64,000 nt of DNA from Fimbriimonas sp. (GTDB taxonomy: Bacteria; Armatimonadota; Fimbriimonadia; Fimbriimonadales; Fimbriimonadaceae), in NCBI GenBank assembly GCA_029866005.1, contig JARXAE010000021.1:31755-95754 (forward strand). Direction: 5' to 3'. Shown in pieces: positions 41,649-50,829 of this stretch (within the stretch, counting starts at the first letter, position 1; every line of letters starts with the position of its first letter). The notes beneath the pieces are model-generated. The model was not told the DNA's origin, did not search any database, and saw nothing but the letters and a program-made list of their open reading frames with translations. Position numbers and translations under genes: made by a program.

Positions 41649-44210
41649 TTATTGCCAGCGAACCAGATTCAGCTCCGCGGGGATCGAGACATTCGAATTG
41701 AACGGGATGACGCGAATCGTGTAGCCCTGGTGCCCAGGCTGGTCACAACTTACTTGCCCGGCGTACACAAACTCCTCGCCGTCCTTCTCACCGAACGCCA
41801 GATCAATGACCGATGTATTGGTCAACTCCCGATTCGTTCCAACCTTTCCGCTCACCGCCTGCACTCGAACTTCTGCGGGCGACAAAGCCCCCAACTTGAC
41901 CCGCGCCGTCACCATGAATTCTTTGCCCATTGGGTTCGACAGACCAGCGCCATCCGATACCGTAACAACCGACACCTGCCCCCAATTCGACTGAACCTTA
42001 TCTCGCCAAGCCAACCCATCCTTTGCTAGAGCCGACCCGTTGGCGCTGACCTGAAGGAACGACTGAGAGGCCGGCACATAGGCCTGCCGCGTGTAGTCTT
42101 GCACCATTCGGTGCGTCGAGAACTGAGGGGCATGAGCCATGATCGAGTCACGGACCATCTGGAGCCAGCCAACCGGAATTCCCTTCTCCACTCTGTGATA
42201 GAAGGTCGGTGCCATCTGGTTCTCAATCACATCATAGAGCGACCGTGAATCGAGCCAGTCCTGGTGCCCGGAGTCTCCGCCTTCGGATCGGTTGCCGATG
42301 ACAAAGCCAAGTCCAGGTTGATAACCCTCATCCCACCATCCGTCAAGGATCGAGCAGTTAAGACCACCGTTCGGAACCACCTTCATTCCACTGGTCCCCG
42401 ATGCCTCGTAGGGCCGGCGAGGGTTGTTGAGCCAGACATCAACGCCCTGCACCAGGGCGCGGGCAACGCCCATATCGTAGTCCTCTAAGAAGACCATTCG
42501 CGAACGCGCTCCACCGTGGTTGATGAAATTGAACAGCTCTTGAATAAGCTTCTTCCCGGCATCGTCCCGTGGGTGCGACTTTCCAGAAATAACGATTTGG
42601 ACTGGGCGCTCGGAATGATACAGAATCGACTTCAACCGATCCGGATCCGTCAACATCAACGAGCCGCGCTTGTAAGTGGCGAATCGCCGTGCAAAGCCGA
42701 TGGTCAAAACCCGAGGATCGAGAATGCTGCTGACATAGTCGTAGTCAGGTCGACTGCTCATGTTGCGAGCCGCAAGGCTCTTTGCAAGTCGTTTTCGCAC
42801 CGTTCGGATCAACGCGCCACGCTGATCTTCCATCACGGACCAAAGCTCCTCATCGGGGATGTCGGCAACACCCTCCCAGTTAGCAGGGTCCGACGGGTTC
42901 CGTCGCCAATCTGTGCCACAGAACTCATCAAACAGACGAGCCATGCCTCGTCCAATCCAGGTCATCGTGTGGATCCCGTTGGTAACGTGACCAATCGGCA
43001 CCTCTTTCTCCGGATAATCCGGCCAGCGATTTGCAAACATCCCACGCGAAACCTCTCCGTGAAGTCGAGCAACACCGTTGACATGATTCGCAGTCTCCAT
43101 GGCGAGAAGAGCCATGTTGAAGTTCTCAGCCTGGTTCAGCGGATCGAACCGACCCAACTTGATGAAGTCGGCAAAAGGAATTCCTGAAGCCTCGACGGTA
43201 TTGTTCATGTAGCGTCGCAAGAGTGGCTCAGGGAACACATCAAAGCCAGCAGGAACAGGGGTATGAGTCGTAAACACGTTTCCGTGGACAGTTGCTGCAC
43301 GGGCCGTTCGGAAATCGCATCCCTGCGCCGCAATGTACTGCTGAATCCGCTCAACCGACATAAATGCGGCGTGCCCTTCATTCATGTGGCAGACAGTAGG
43401 TTCAATGCCTATCGCCTTAAGCGCCTTCATGCCACCAATCCCCAGGATCATCTCCTGGCGAATTCTCATCTCCTCGTCTCCCGAATAGAGCGAGTCGGTA
43501 ATACTCTGGTCGTTCTCGGCGTTTTCGAGGATGTTTGAGTCCAGAAGGTAAAGCGGAATCCGCCCAACCTCTGCTTTCCAAATTTGGCAAGTAACGATGC
43601 GATCCGGGAAGTCAACTGGGATCCGAATTGGGTCGTTATTGCTGTCTCGCATCAACGAGAGCGGCATCTGATAAAAGTCGTATTCAGGATAGACCTCTTC
43701 CTGCCATCCGTCTTTATTCAGCCGCTGACGGAAATAGCCTCGGTTGTAGAGCAAACCCACCGCCACCAACGGCAGGCCGAGGTCGGAAGCCGACTTAAGG
43801 TGATCTCCGGCAAGAATTCCCAGGCCGCCCGAATAGATAGGCAAGCCCTCGGTGAGTCCAAATTCGAAGCAGAAGTAAGCAAAGGTTCCCTTCTCTTCGG
43901 GATAAGTCTTCTCAAACCAAGTTTCCGCCGCAAGGTAATTGTCAAGCTTCTTCTCGCACCCCTCGACCCGATTCATGAAAACGGGATCAGCTGCGAGAGC
44001 TGCCCAGCGAGATGCCGGAACACGATTGAGGAACAAGATCGCGTTGTGCTCACATTCGACCCAAAGGTCCTTATCAATTGAGCGAAGTAAGTCACGAATT
44101 TCATGATCCCACGTCCAAAGGAGGTTCGTTGCAAGTCGTTTTAGCGGCAAAAGGGGCTGAGGTAGCGCCGTTACGACCTCGAAGGCACGAGTGAACTTGG
44201 GATTCTTCAT
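41649..44210 (-). CDS. glgP: Alpha-glucan (glycogen) phosphorylase, GT35, DUF3417 type
   Basis: 853 residues. It starts with the DUF3417-style N-terminus (LPQPLLPLKRLATNLLWTWDHEIRDLLRSID) of the short bacterial type, then the GT35 core. The PLP lysine is in the motif EASGTSGMKVVPNGGLN, and active-site loops GLPIYSGGLGILAGDHLKSASDLG and HMNEGHAAFMSVERIQQY match family consensus. It releases glucose-1-phosphate from storage alpha-glucans. A TAGAAT box lies 12 nt before the ATG. The stored-glucan role fits citric-acid-cycle genes and secreted glycosidases in the window, but no glgA/B/C is adjacent. Confidence 0.95.
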   Translation of the reverse strand: MKNPKFTRAFEVVTALPQPLLPLKRLATNLLWTWDHEIRDLLRSIDKDLWVECEHNAILFLNRVPASRWAALAADPVFMNRVEGCEKKLDNYLAAETWFEKTYPEEKGTFAYFCFEFGLTEGLPIYSGGLGILAGDHLKSASDLGLPLVAVGLLYNRGYFRQRLNKDGWQEEVYPEYDFYQMPLSLMRDSNNDPIRIPVDFPDRIVTCQIWKAEVGRIPLYLLDSNILENAENDQSITDSLYSGDEEMRIRQEMILGIGGMKALKAIGIEPTVCHMNEGHAAFMSVERIQQYIAAQGCDFRTARAATVHGNVFTTHTPVPAGFDVFPEPLLRRYMNNTVEASGIPFADFIKLGRFDPLNQAENFNMALLAMETANHVNGVARLHGEVSRGMFANRWPDYPEKEVPIGHVTNGIHTMTWIGRGMARLFDEFCGTDWRRNPSDPANWEGVADIPDEELWSVMEDQRGALIRTVRKRLAKSLAARNMSSRPDYDYVSSILDPRVLTIGFARRFATYKRGSLMLTDPDRLKSILYHSERPVQIVISGKSHPRDDAGKKLIQELFNFINHGGARSRMVFLEDYDMGVARALVQGVDVWLNNPRRPYEASGTSGMKVVPNGGLNCSILDGWWDEGYQPGLGFVIGNRSEGGDSGHQDWLDSRSLYDVIENQMAPTFYHRVEKGIPVGWLQMVRDSIMAHAPQFSTHRMVQDYTRQAYVPASQSFLQVSANGSALAKDGLAWRDKVQSNWGQVSVVTVSDGAGLSNPMGKEFMVTARVKLGALSPAEVRVQAVSGKVGTNRELTNTSVIDLAFGEKDGEEFVYAGQVSCDQPGHQGYTIRVIPFNSNVSIPAELNLVRWQ

Positions 44211-44255
44211 ATCCTGGTAAATATTCTAGGGTATTCGCCCCCCGGAAAACAGGTT

Positions 44256-44284
44256 TTGAATCGCACTTAAGGTAGAACCAATAA
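44256..44284 (+). promoter_or_regulatory. Promoter of livF-rimI-tsaD (leaderless candidate)
   Basis: TTGAAT (44256-44261), 17-bp spacer, CAATAA (44279-44284), then seven bases and ATG 44292. The -10 is a poor match but the spacing is exact. Confidence 0.4.
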
Positions 44285-44291
44285 CGATTTC

Positions 44292-44996
44292 ATGCTGGAA
44301 ACAAAGAATCTCAACGTGTTCTATGGGGCGATCAACGCCCTGAACGATGTCTCAATCACCGTTCAGCCCGGCGAAATTGTCGCCATCATCGGCTCAAACG
44401 GAGCCGGAAAGAGCACGTTGCTCCGCACGATCTCTGGTCTGATTAGACCCCGTTCAGGTTCAGTCACATACAACGGAGAAGAACTCACAACGCTTCAACC
44501 GCACGAAATCGTCAAGCGTGGTCTGTCCCACGCACCGGAAGGTCGCCGCATCTTCACGAACATGACCGTCGAAGAAAATCTGCAACTAGGTGCCTACCTT
44601 CGAAAAGACAAAGCCGGAGTCGTTGCCGACATGGAAATGGTCCTCGGCCGATTCCCTCGTCTAAAGGAACGATTCAAGCAAAACAGCGGCACGATGTCAG
44701 GTGGTGAGCAACAAATGCTCGCCATTGGCCGAGCTCTAATGTCACGCCCGGAGATCCTGCTCCTCGACGAACCTTCCCTCGGCCTTGCGCCATTCCTCAT
44801 CACCGAGATCTTCAATATCGTAAAAGACCTCAACGCAGATGGCAAGACGGTGCTCATCGTTGAGCAGAACGCAAACCGCGCCTTGGAGATTGCGCACCGG
44901 GCTTACGTGCTGGAAACTGGCGAACTCGTCCTGCAAGGTACTGGTCAAGATCTGCTTCACGATCCAAAGGTGAAAGAAGCCTATTTGGGAGGCTAG
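44292..44996 (+). CDS. livF: LivF-like ABC ATPase without partner subunits
   Basis: 234 residues. Walker A IIGSNGAGKSTLLRTI, signature MSGGEQQMLAIGRAL, Walker B LLLDEPSLGLAPF and the switch region are intact. The sequence matches LivF, one of two ATPases of branched-chain amino-acid importers; LivG, the LivHM permeases and the binding protein are absent here. It is joined by one base to rimI and that by 4 bp to tsaD, so the operon is a housekeeping one that also happens to carry this ATPase. The partner subunits may lie elsewhere in the genome. Confidence 0.9.
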   Translation: MLETKNLNVFYGAINALNDVSITVQPGEIVAIIGSNGAGKSTLLRTISGLIRPRSGSVTYNGEELTTLQPHEIVKRGLSHAPEGRRIFTNMTVEENLQLGAYLRKDKAGVVADMEMVLGRFPRLKERFKQNSGTMSGGEQQMLAIGRALMSRPEILLLDEPSLGLAPFLITEIFNIVKDLNADGKTVLIVEQNANRALEIAHRAYVLETGELVLQGTGQDLLHDPKVKEAYLGG

Positions 44997-45466
44997 TGAG
45001 CGCACTCGCAACCTTACGGTTTGTCCCCCTCAGCAAGGATCTCATTGATGAGATTCTTGTCATCGAGAGTTCCACCCACTCCGCCCCATGGAGTCGCAAA
45101 TCCTTCGAAAATGAGCTCGAGCACAAGTACGGTGTGTTTCTAGTCGCACTGATCGAAGGCAAAGTGATCGGTTATGGAGGAACTTGGGTGCTGGTCGACG
45201 AAGCGCATGTCACCAACGTCGTTGTGTCCCCAGAGTTTCGAGGCGAGGGCATTGGTCGCAAGCTTATGAATGAGATGCTTCTGAAAGCTCGCGATAAAGG
45301 AGCAGTCTGCGCAACGCTAGAACTCCGCAAGTCGAACGAAGTGGCTCTTAAGCTCTACGAATCAATGGGATTCGTGATGGCAACTGTTCGGAAAGCGTAC
45401 TATCCTGATAATCAAGAGGACGCAATTGTCATGATGCTCGATGACCTTCTCGGCTGGAAGCCGTGA
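44996..45466 (+). CDS. rimI: RimI-like ribosomal-protein N-acetyltransferase (GNAT)
   Basis: 156 residues of the GNAT fold. The acetyl-CoA-binding motif is VVVSPEFRGEGIGRKLMNEMLLKARDKG and the following LELRKSNEVALKLYESMGF is diagnostic for RimI, which acetylates the N-terminus of ribosomal protein S18 and other targets. The start is GTG at 44996, sharing one base with the livF stop. It overlaps tsaD by 4 bp (GTGA). RimI next to tsaD is a widespread gene order in bacteria. Confidence 0.9.
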   Translation: MSALATLRFVPLSKDLIDEILVIESSTHSAPWSRKSFENELEHKYGVFLVALIEGKVIGYGGTWVLVDEAHVTNVVVSPEFRGEGIGRKLMNEMLLKARDKGAVCATLELRKSNEVALKLYESMGFVMATVRKAYYPDNQEDAIVMMLDDLLGWKP

Positions 45467-46491
45467 GCCTTATCCTTGCCATCGAATCGTCCTGTGACGA
45501 GACATCTGCCGCCGTCGTGAACGGCCGCCAGGTTTTCAGCAACGTTGTTGCGACCCAGATTGAGATGCACCAGAAATGGGGAGGAGTCGTTCCCGAAGCA
45601 GCGGCACGCGCCCATGTTGAAGCGATTCTCCCCGTAATTCAAGAATCTCTCTCAATCGCAAACACTTCGGTTTCCGAATTAGATGCCATCGCCGTCACCA
45701 ACCGTCCCGGTTTGGTCGGAGCCCTAAGCGTAGGCGTCACCGCTGCCCAATCCCTCGCCTTTGCCTACAAGAAGCCTCTGATCGGAGTTGATCATCTCGA
45801 GGGTCACCTCCTCGCGATCCTCGCCCTGTCCGAGGAGCTCAAGTTTCCCTGTATCTCCCTCCTGGTTTCTGGCGGACACAGTGAACTTGTCCTCATCAAC
45901 AAAATCGGCGACTACCAACTTCTCGGGCAAACCCGCGACGATGCCGCTGGCGAAGCGTACGACAAGGGAGCACGACTCCTTGGCTTGGGTTATCCCGGAG
46001 GTCGCCAAATTTCCGAACAAGCCACCGAAGGTAATCCCAAACGTTACGACCTTCCCCGGGGCCTATCAAAAGAACGATACGACATGAGCTTCAGCGGTCT
46101 CAAGACTGCTGTTCTCAGGCTCGTCGAAAAGGAAGGCAACAACATCAGCGTCCCAGATGCCGCCGCTTCACTACAAGCCGCGATCAACGATGCACTCATC
46201 AAGCGCCTTCGCAATGCCATCGAGGACCACAACCCGACCAGCATCGCCCTCTGTGGTGGTGTGGCCGCCAACCCCGACCTCCGCTCCAGAGTCGAAAAGC
46301 TAGCAGAGCAAAACCGAATCCCCGCCTACATCCCGCCCTTCACGCTCTGCACGGACAATGCCGCCATGATCGGACTCGCCGCTGCCGCCCATTTAGTCGC
46401 CGGTGTCGGCACCAACGCATTGAATCTCCAAGTCCACCCTCACAGTGTTTTGTTCAACCGCGCGGATGCGCCGCAAGATACCGATTCTTGA
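45463..46491 (+). CDS. tsaD: tRNA threonylcarbamoyladenosine synthase subunit TsaD
   Basis: 342 residues. Core enzyme that transfers threonylcarbamoyl to A37 of ANN-reading tRNAs. Motifs: AIESSCDETSAAVV, the metal-binding HLEGH within GVDHLEGHLLAIL, SGGHSELVL, and a late IALCGGVAANPDLR. GTG start at 45463 overlaps rimI by 4 bp. The last 38 bp overlap the convergent xerC. TsaB and TsaE are not in the window. Confidence 0.96.
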   Translation: MSLILAIESSCDETSAAVVNGRQVFSNVVATQIEMHQKWGGVVPEAAARAHVEAILPVIQESLSIANTSVSELDAIAVTNRPGLVGALSVGVTAAQSLAFAYKKPLIGVDHLEGHLLAILALSEELKFPCISLLVSGGHSELVLINKIGDYQLLGQTRDDAAGEAYDKGARLLGLGYPGGRQISEQATEGNPKRYDLPRGLSKERYDMSFSGLKTAVLRLVEKEGNNISVPDAAASLQAAINDALIKRLRNAIEDHNPTSIALCGGVAANPDLRSRVEKLAEQNRIPAYIPPFTLCTDNAAMIGLAAAAHLVAGVGTNALNLQVHPHSVLFNRADAPQDTDS

Positions 46492-47347
46492 TTTCGTCAT
46501 CAGCAAGCTCGGTATACACCTGGGTCGTGGCCACCGACTCGTGCCCCAGAAGCTCCTGAACCGCTCGCAAGTCTGCTCCTCCTTTCAGCAATGAGACCGC
46601 ATAAGAGTGCCGCATCGTGTGTGGTCCAACGTGACCTGTCACTCCTCCTGCACTAGCCGCCGCCGCGATGATGCCATAAACTGCCTGTCGAGACAATTCA
46701 GTCCCCTGGGCTGAAACAAACACCAGTCCGCTGGGCCCCTTCAACAGCTGCGTGCGGCCCGCTCTAAGCCACTCCGCCAACGATTCAGCCGTCTCCGATG
46801 GCAGCGGAACCACTCGCATCTTCCCTCTCTTGCCGGTGACACGCAGCACACCCGTCTCTAGGTCAACCTCAGAAGTTCGCAGCGAAACTACTTCAGAAAC
46901 GCGCAATCCGCAGCCAAATAAGATCTCCAGCAGGCATAGGTTTCGGCTCGCGAGGCGCGAGTCAGTTTCGGCGCCTGCAAGGACATCCCTTACCACTGCG
47001 AAGGGCAGTGCCTTTGGGAGTCGCTTAGGCGTTCGAAATCCTCCCGTCGAGGGCAGATCAACTTGAATGGCGACACCATTCCGCTTCAAAAACTTCAGCA
47101 AAGATCGCAGCGAAGAGGCCTTCCTCTGCGCCGTCCGAGCCGACTTCTGCCCTGCCAAATGAGAATCCCACCGAAGCATCAACTCAACCGTAAGCGACTC
47201 CCAAGAACGGATGTCCTCAAAGCAAGCAACCGCCTCGGTCAGGTCACGCGAATACGCCTCAAGCGTATGCGGAGACGCCCCCTTCTCCACTTTCAGATGG
47301 TCAAGGAACCACTCGACTGACTCTATCAGGGCGTTTTGCGCTTCCAA
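46454..47347 (-). CDS. xerC: Tyrosine recombinase of the XerC/XerD type
   Basis: 297 residues. The N-terminal core-binding domain (WFLDHLKVEKGASPHTLEAYSRDL) is typical Xer. Catalytic residues: Arg in GCGLRVSEVVSL, Lys in VTGKRGKMRVVPL, HxxR in HTMRHSYAVSLL, the second His in LGHESVATTQ and Tyr in TQVYTEL. Length, context (a housekeeping gene, not a mobile element) and lack of flanking repeats indicate chromosome-dimer resolution. XerC and XerD cannot be told apart by eye. It starts 22 bp inside the end of the membrane glycosyltransferase gene (TTG 47347) and overlaps tsaD by 38 bp at its 3' end. Confidence 0.9.
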   Translation of the reverse strand: MEAQNALIESVEWFLDHLKVEKGASPHTLEAYSRDLTEAVACFEDIRSWESLTVELMLRWDSHLAGQKSARTAQRKASSLRSLLKFLKRNGVAIQVDLPSTGGFRTPKRLPKALPFAVVRDVLAGAETDSRLASRNLCLLEILFGCGLRVSEVVSLRTSEVDLETGVLRVTGKRGKMRVVPLPSETAESLAEWLRAGRTQLLKGPSGLVFVSAQGTELSRQAVYGIIAAAASAGGVTGHVGPHTMRHSYAVSLLKGGADLRAVQELLGHESVATTQVYTELADDEIKNRYLAAHPRG

Positions 47348-49020
47348 ATCGTCACCCTCGGGTGGATGTACTCCATATCTTCGACCATCAGCCGATGCCC
47401 CAGGCCATCATCCCATGGTCCAGGAACGATTTCGTAGGTTTTGCCGAGTTCCTCAACAAACTCGGAATATCGTGAAGCAAAGAGCTTCTCAACATCGGAC
47501 CCGCCCTTACTGTCGGCGATACGCTGAACTGGGCCATATTCAAAGGAGCTGAACGAGATGTACTCGGGCTTCAAGTCAGAAATCAGACGTTTGTCCCAAT
47601 CGTATCGCTCGGTGGGGTTCTCCGGCATAAACCGGACAACTTTTGGCGAAGTCCAACCGCTCCACATTTCCATGAGTCGCTTCGGGCCAAACATCCGTGT
47701 CATCGGCATCTCAGGGTGCAACGTCGCCGACCAGAACCAGGGATCACTGACCAAGCCGACTTCTCCTTTATCTTTTAAGAATCGACCTGCAAGGTCGCGT
47801 GGATCGACCGCGAGCATCTGCGCCGTCATGGTTCCCGAGGCAACAAATCCGGACTTATCCAACCCGCCAACCACCGCCAATCCGACAACAACGCCGACCC
47901 TCTTCCCAAGCTCAGACTTCTCACGAACCAAATCAATAAAATATCCGAGTCCCAACGCCAGTGCTGGAATCGTGGGAAGGATGTAACGCATGAACTTGAT
48001 CTGACCACCTGAGACGGCTCCGTACATTAGAACGAAAAACACCGCGCAGACAATGATTGGAGCCGACTTTAGAAGCGCGCCCCGAGCGAATGCATATAGG
48101 CCAACAAGTAGACCTATGAGACTAAACCCTAGCCAGAGATTCCCGAGGTGATACAGGAAAGCCGGTGCCGTCTGAGCGAAGACAATGCCGTGCCCCTCCT
48201 TACTGTGATTCAGCTCAAAAGTGAAGTCGCGGATAAATGCTTCCCGCTCAAGAATCGCCCCCGGGGTGGTGATCAGGAAAACGACAAGGCATGCAAATAG
48301 GGCCGCAGGCAACATGACCCAAGAGACCACTTCCCGCTGCTCTCCTGCGTTTTCCGACTTTCCGCGCAGAGCGAAAACGGGAAGGAGAGCCAAAACTGCA
48401 GCAAAACCAACGTACTTTGTCCCTGCACTGAGTCCCGCAAAAACTCCCGCCCAAAGCGCAGCTCGCCTGAGCGGTTCATGAGAATCCAACCCCCGAATGC
48501 ACCAGTACAAACACGAAACCGCAAACATCGTGGCAAGTGCATCGACCGTCTGGAACCGCGAGTGGACGACCAGCGCCGGAGCCACGACACAAGCTGCCGC
48601 GGCAAACCCTGCACCGACCTTCGTCAGAAACCTTCGCCCAATCGCGAAAACCAAACCACAAGTGATCGCCCCAAAAAGGCAGTTAAACACCCTGGCGACC
48701 AAATGAACTGACCCCATCCCCGCCGGAGTTAGTTGACCCTGAGCATCAAACCCGCCCGAGTACACCCCAACGATATCTGAGATGAACCTCAGGAAGGTGA
48801 AGTAGAGGGTTCCGTAGTTGTAAAAACCCGGAGTAAAGTCAAGTTTCCCTGGCTCAATTCCCTGACGCGATACGAGCAGATTCACTTGCTCATCAGGATG
48901 CAAAGAAATCGCCCGCATCTCATTAGGCAATCCCCAGCCCACCCCGACTAGCCGGTACAGAAATGCCGCCAGGATCACCAGCAGAATCGGGTCGCGCCAA
49001 TTGATCTTGATCTTATTCAC
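47326..49020 (-). CDS. Membrane glycosyltransferase, GT39/PMT-like
   Basis: 564 residues with about 11 predicted membrane helices. After the first helix the loop reads SLHPDEQVNLLVSR, the Asp-Glu catalytic pattern shared by GT-C enzymes such as PMT and ArnT-type transferases. It probably transfers a lipid-linked sugar in the inner membrane. The GTG at 49020 is chosen because it overlaps the stop of the upstream gene by 8 bp and starts with a basic run (VNKIKINWRD); an upstream ATG at 49116 would add 32 residues that overlap the preceding gene. Confidence 0.8.
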   Translation of the reverse strand: MNKIKINWRDPILLVILAAFLYRLVGVGWGLPNEMRAISLHPDEQVNLLVSRQGIEPGKLDFTPGFYNYGTLYFTFLRFISDIVGVYSGGFDAQGQLTPAGMGSVHLVARVFNCLFGAITCGLVFAIGRRFLTKVGAGFAAAACVVAPALVVHSRFQTVDALATMFAVSCLYWCIRGLDSHEPLRRAALWAGVFAGLSAGTKYVGFAAVLALLPVFALRGKSENAGEQREVVSWVMLPAALFACLVVFLITTPGAILEREAFIRDFTFELNHSKEGHGIVFAQTAPAFLYHLGNLWLGFSLIGLLVGLYAFARGALLKSAPIIVCAVFFVLMYGAVSGGQIKFMRYILPTIPALALGLGYFIDLVREKSELGKRVGVVVGLAVVGGLDKSGFVASGTMTAQMLAVDPRDLAGRFLKDKGEVGLVSDPWFWSATLHPEMPMTRMFGPKRLMEMWSGWTSPKVVRFMPENPTERYDWDKRLISDLKPEYISFSSFEYGPVQRIADSKGGSDVEKLFASRYSEFVEELGKTYEIVPGPWDDGLGHRLMVEDMEYIHPRVTIWKRKTP

Positions 49021-49612
49021 TGTTTGAAACAACCTCCCGAATCGCCTTGACCACAACGGGATCGTAGTGGAAACCCGATTGGCGATCCAAAGCCACCAAT
49101 GCCCTTTCCGTTCCAACGTGGCGAATCAGTTGTAAATAGTCCGAGCAAGCCGACAAAATCCTACTCTCTATCGGCACGTTCGGTTCCGCTTCAAATCTGG
49201 AGTGATGGTGCCGAACAATCGGTGCGAACTCCGCCAAGAGCCGGTTCCCTTTCAACATTCCTGCCCCGCCTGAAGCATGGCGCTCAAAGACCGCTTGCTC
49301 ATCGGGAGTCCATTCAAAATTTTTCCGCAAGAGCTGGCTCGGAACTCCGCAAAGTCCCAGGTCACAAATCTGGGATGCAATGCGTACCCGTTCTCGATCT
49401 CGGGTACTCATACCCATCTCCGTCGCCACCCCGGCCACCAACTTCTCCAGTTCCTCAACAGAACCCGCTAAGAACGGCGAGCGATGTTCAATTGCCACCC
49501 CTATCCCCCTCGCTAGTCGTCTCTGGCGCGCAACGCGTAAGATTGGCAAATGCCAAAAGGTAAACCCAAGCATGACCACGCAAAGCAAGATAGTCACCAA
49601 CCAACCAATCAA
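49013..49612 (-). CDS. Degenerate HD-GYP protein (probably inactive)
   Basis: 199 residues with one N-terminal membrane helix (MIGWLVTILLCVVMLGFTF) and an HD-GYP-related region. The key residues are lost: the usual HDIGK reads QICDLGLCGVP, so the metal-binding His and Lys are gone, and HHHERMDGRGYP is HHHSRFEAEPN, so the GYP loop is absent. It still has the PIESRILSACSDYLQL core and the final DPVVVKAIREVV. It starts (TTG) in a 4-bp overlap with the stop of an intact HD-GYP gene, so it is a tandem-duplicate paralogue that may regulate its neighbour. It could be decaying, but the frame is intact. Confidence 0.7.
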   Translation of the reverse strand: MIGWLVTILLCVVMLGFTFWHLPILRVARQRRLARGIGVAIEHRSPFLAGSVEELEKLVAGVATEMGMSTRDRERVRIASQICDLGLCGVPSQLLRKNFEWTPDEQAVFERHASGGAGMLKGNRLLAEFAPIVRHHHSRFEAEPNVPIESRILSACSDYLQLIRHVGTERALVALDRQSGFHYDPVVVKAIREVVSNSE

Positions 49613-50814
49613 AGAACACCTCCTTTGCCGTGCCGCAGAACGGCCTCAAATGCCTTCACAACTCGCGGATCAAACTGAGTTCCGGAACATCGTCGCAGCT
49701 CCTCCAGTGCCTTTTCTGATGAGACTGGGTCACGGTAGAACCGACGATGACCGTCGGCACTGGTGCCGGTCATAGCGTCGTAGGCATCCAACACTGCGAT
49801 CAAACGACTCTCGATCGGAATCTCGTTCTTAGGCAAGTTGTCTGGATAACCTCGGCCATCCATTCGCTCGTGGTGGTGCCGAATCCACTTCGCGAGCGGC
49901 TTATGCTCCAGCACTTCAGTGATAATCGCCTCACCAATCGCCGGGTGAGTTTTGATCACCGCAAACTCTTCGTCCGTGAGCTTAGAAGGCTTTTCCAGTA
50001 TCCGCTCGTCAACGGCAAGTTTCCCAATATCATGGAGCAGGGCGGCATGAACAACCTCATCTAATCGCCACTCGGGAATACCCAAGCGCCGGCCCGTCTC
50101 TCGTGCCAGATAGCCGACACGCCGCGAATGCCCCCCTGTGTAAGGATGTGCATAACCGAGCAGATTTCCAAGTCCGACAAGTCCACCAGAAAACTCATCG
50201 CCCGCCCCCAGGTAAGCCCTCATGACAGCTAGCCAAACTGTCGCAATGATCGTGTACTGCAAGCAGCCGACCTCCACTGTGGCCGCGGCTCCTAATACCC
50301 ACCCCGCTATCAAGCAAACTGCGCCACCAGATAGCCAAGCAGGGAGTCCACTCATCGCCCCAAAGTCAAGTGGCAAACCGCTGAATCGAGATACCAGCAT
50401 CGAAGCCGCCATGCGAACAACCAAATATGGCGCAACCAACACCCAAACCGGCTGTCCCAATAGCAGGCACAACGCGGCAACTCCTGCGCACTCTCCTACA
50501 AATAGCGCGAGAACTCTCCGAATGCCGTGTCGAGACCCGAGTGGTATGAGCAAGAATAGCCCCAAAACGAGTACAGGTAGTAAGAGCAATGACACGCTTG
50601 CAGAAAACGCCATCAGCGGAACATGAATCACATGATTCCGCGAAGTGAGCCGCCCTTGGACAAAAATGAGCGTGCCAAAAAGTCCAGCGATCAGTGCGCC
50701 GTCAGCGGCTTTTATCTGGAAACCAACAAGCGACATCAAGGCAATGACGCCAACTCCCAGCACGAATTCTAGCGCGCGATCATCCTGGGTTCGAGACTGT
50801 GTCTGTTGGCGCAT
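49609..50814 (-). CDS. Membrane HD-GYP cyclic-di-GMP phosphodiesterase
   Basis: 401 residues. The first ~200 residues are hydrophobic with about six helices (a membrane sensor), followed by an HD-GYP domain: HTGGHSRRVGYLARETGRRLG, LLHDIGKLAVDERIL (HD pair and Lys), HPAIGEAIITEVL, HHHERMDGRGYPDNLP (GYP loop) and DAYDAMTG. All metal ligands are intact, so it should hydrolyse cyclic-di-GMP to GMP. It lies directly upstream of its degenerate relative. A perfect 6-bp inverted repeat (GAATCC-TGTA-GGATTC) is immediately before the ATG at 50814. Confidence 0.92.
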   Translation of the reverse strand: MRQQTQSRTQDDRALEFVLGVGVIALMSLVGFQIKAADGALIAGLFGTLIFVQGRLTSRNHVIHVPLMAFSASVSLLLLPVLVLGLFLLIPLGSRHGIRRVLALFVGECAGVAALCLLLGQPVWVLVAPYLVVRMAASMLVSRFSGLPLDFGAMSGLPAWLSGGAVCLIAGWVLGAAATVEVGCLQYTIIATVWLAVMRAYLGAGDEFSGGLVGLGNLLGYAHPYTGGHSRRVGYLARETGRRLGIPEWRLDEVVHAALLHDIGKLAVDERILEKPSKLTDEEFAVIKTHPAIGEAIITEVLEHKPLAKWIRHHHERMDGRGYPDNLPKNEIPIESRLIAVLDAYDAMTGTSADGHRRFYRDPVSSEKALEELRRCSGTQFDPRVVKAFEAVLRHGKGGVL

Positions 50815-50829
50815 GAATCCTGTAGGATT

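Noticed and set aside
46454..47347. Xer-type recombinase as a mobile-element integrase
   Set aside because: It sits among housekeeping genes, has the length and motifs of XerC/D, and has no flanking repeats, tRNA target or phage genes.
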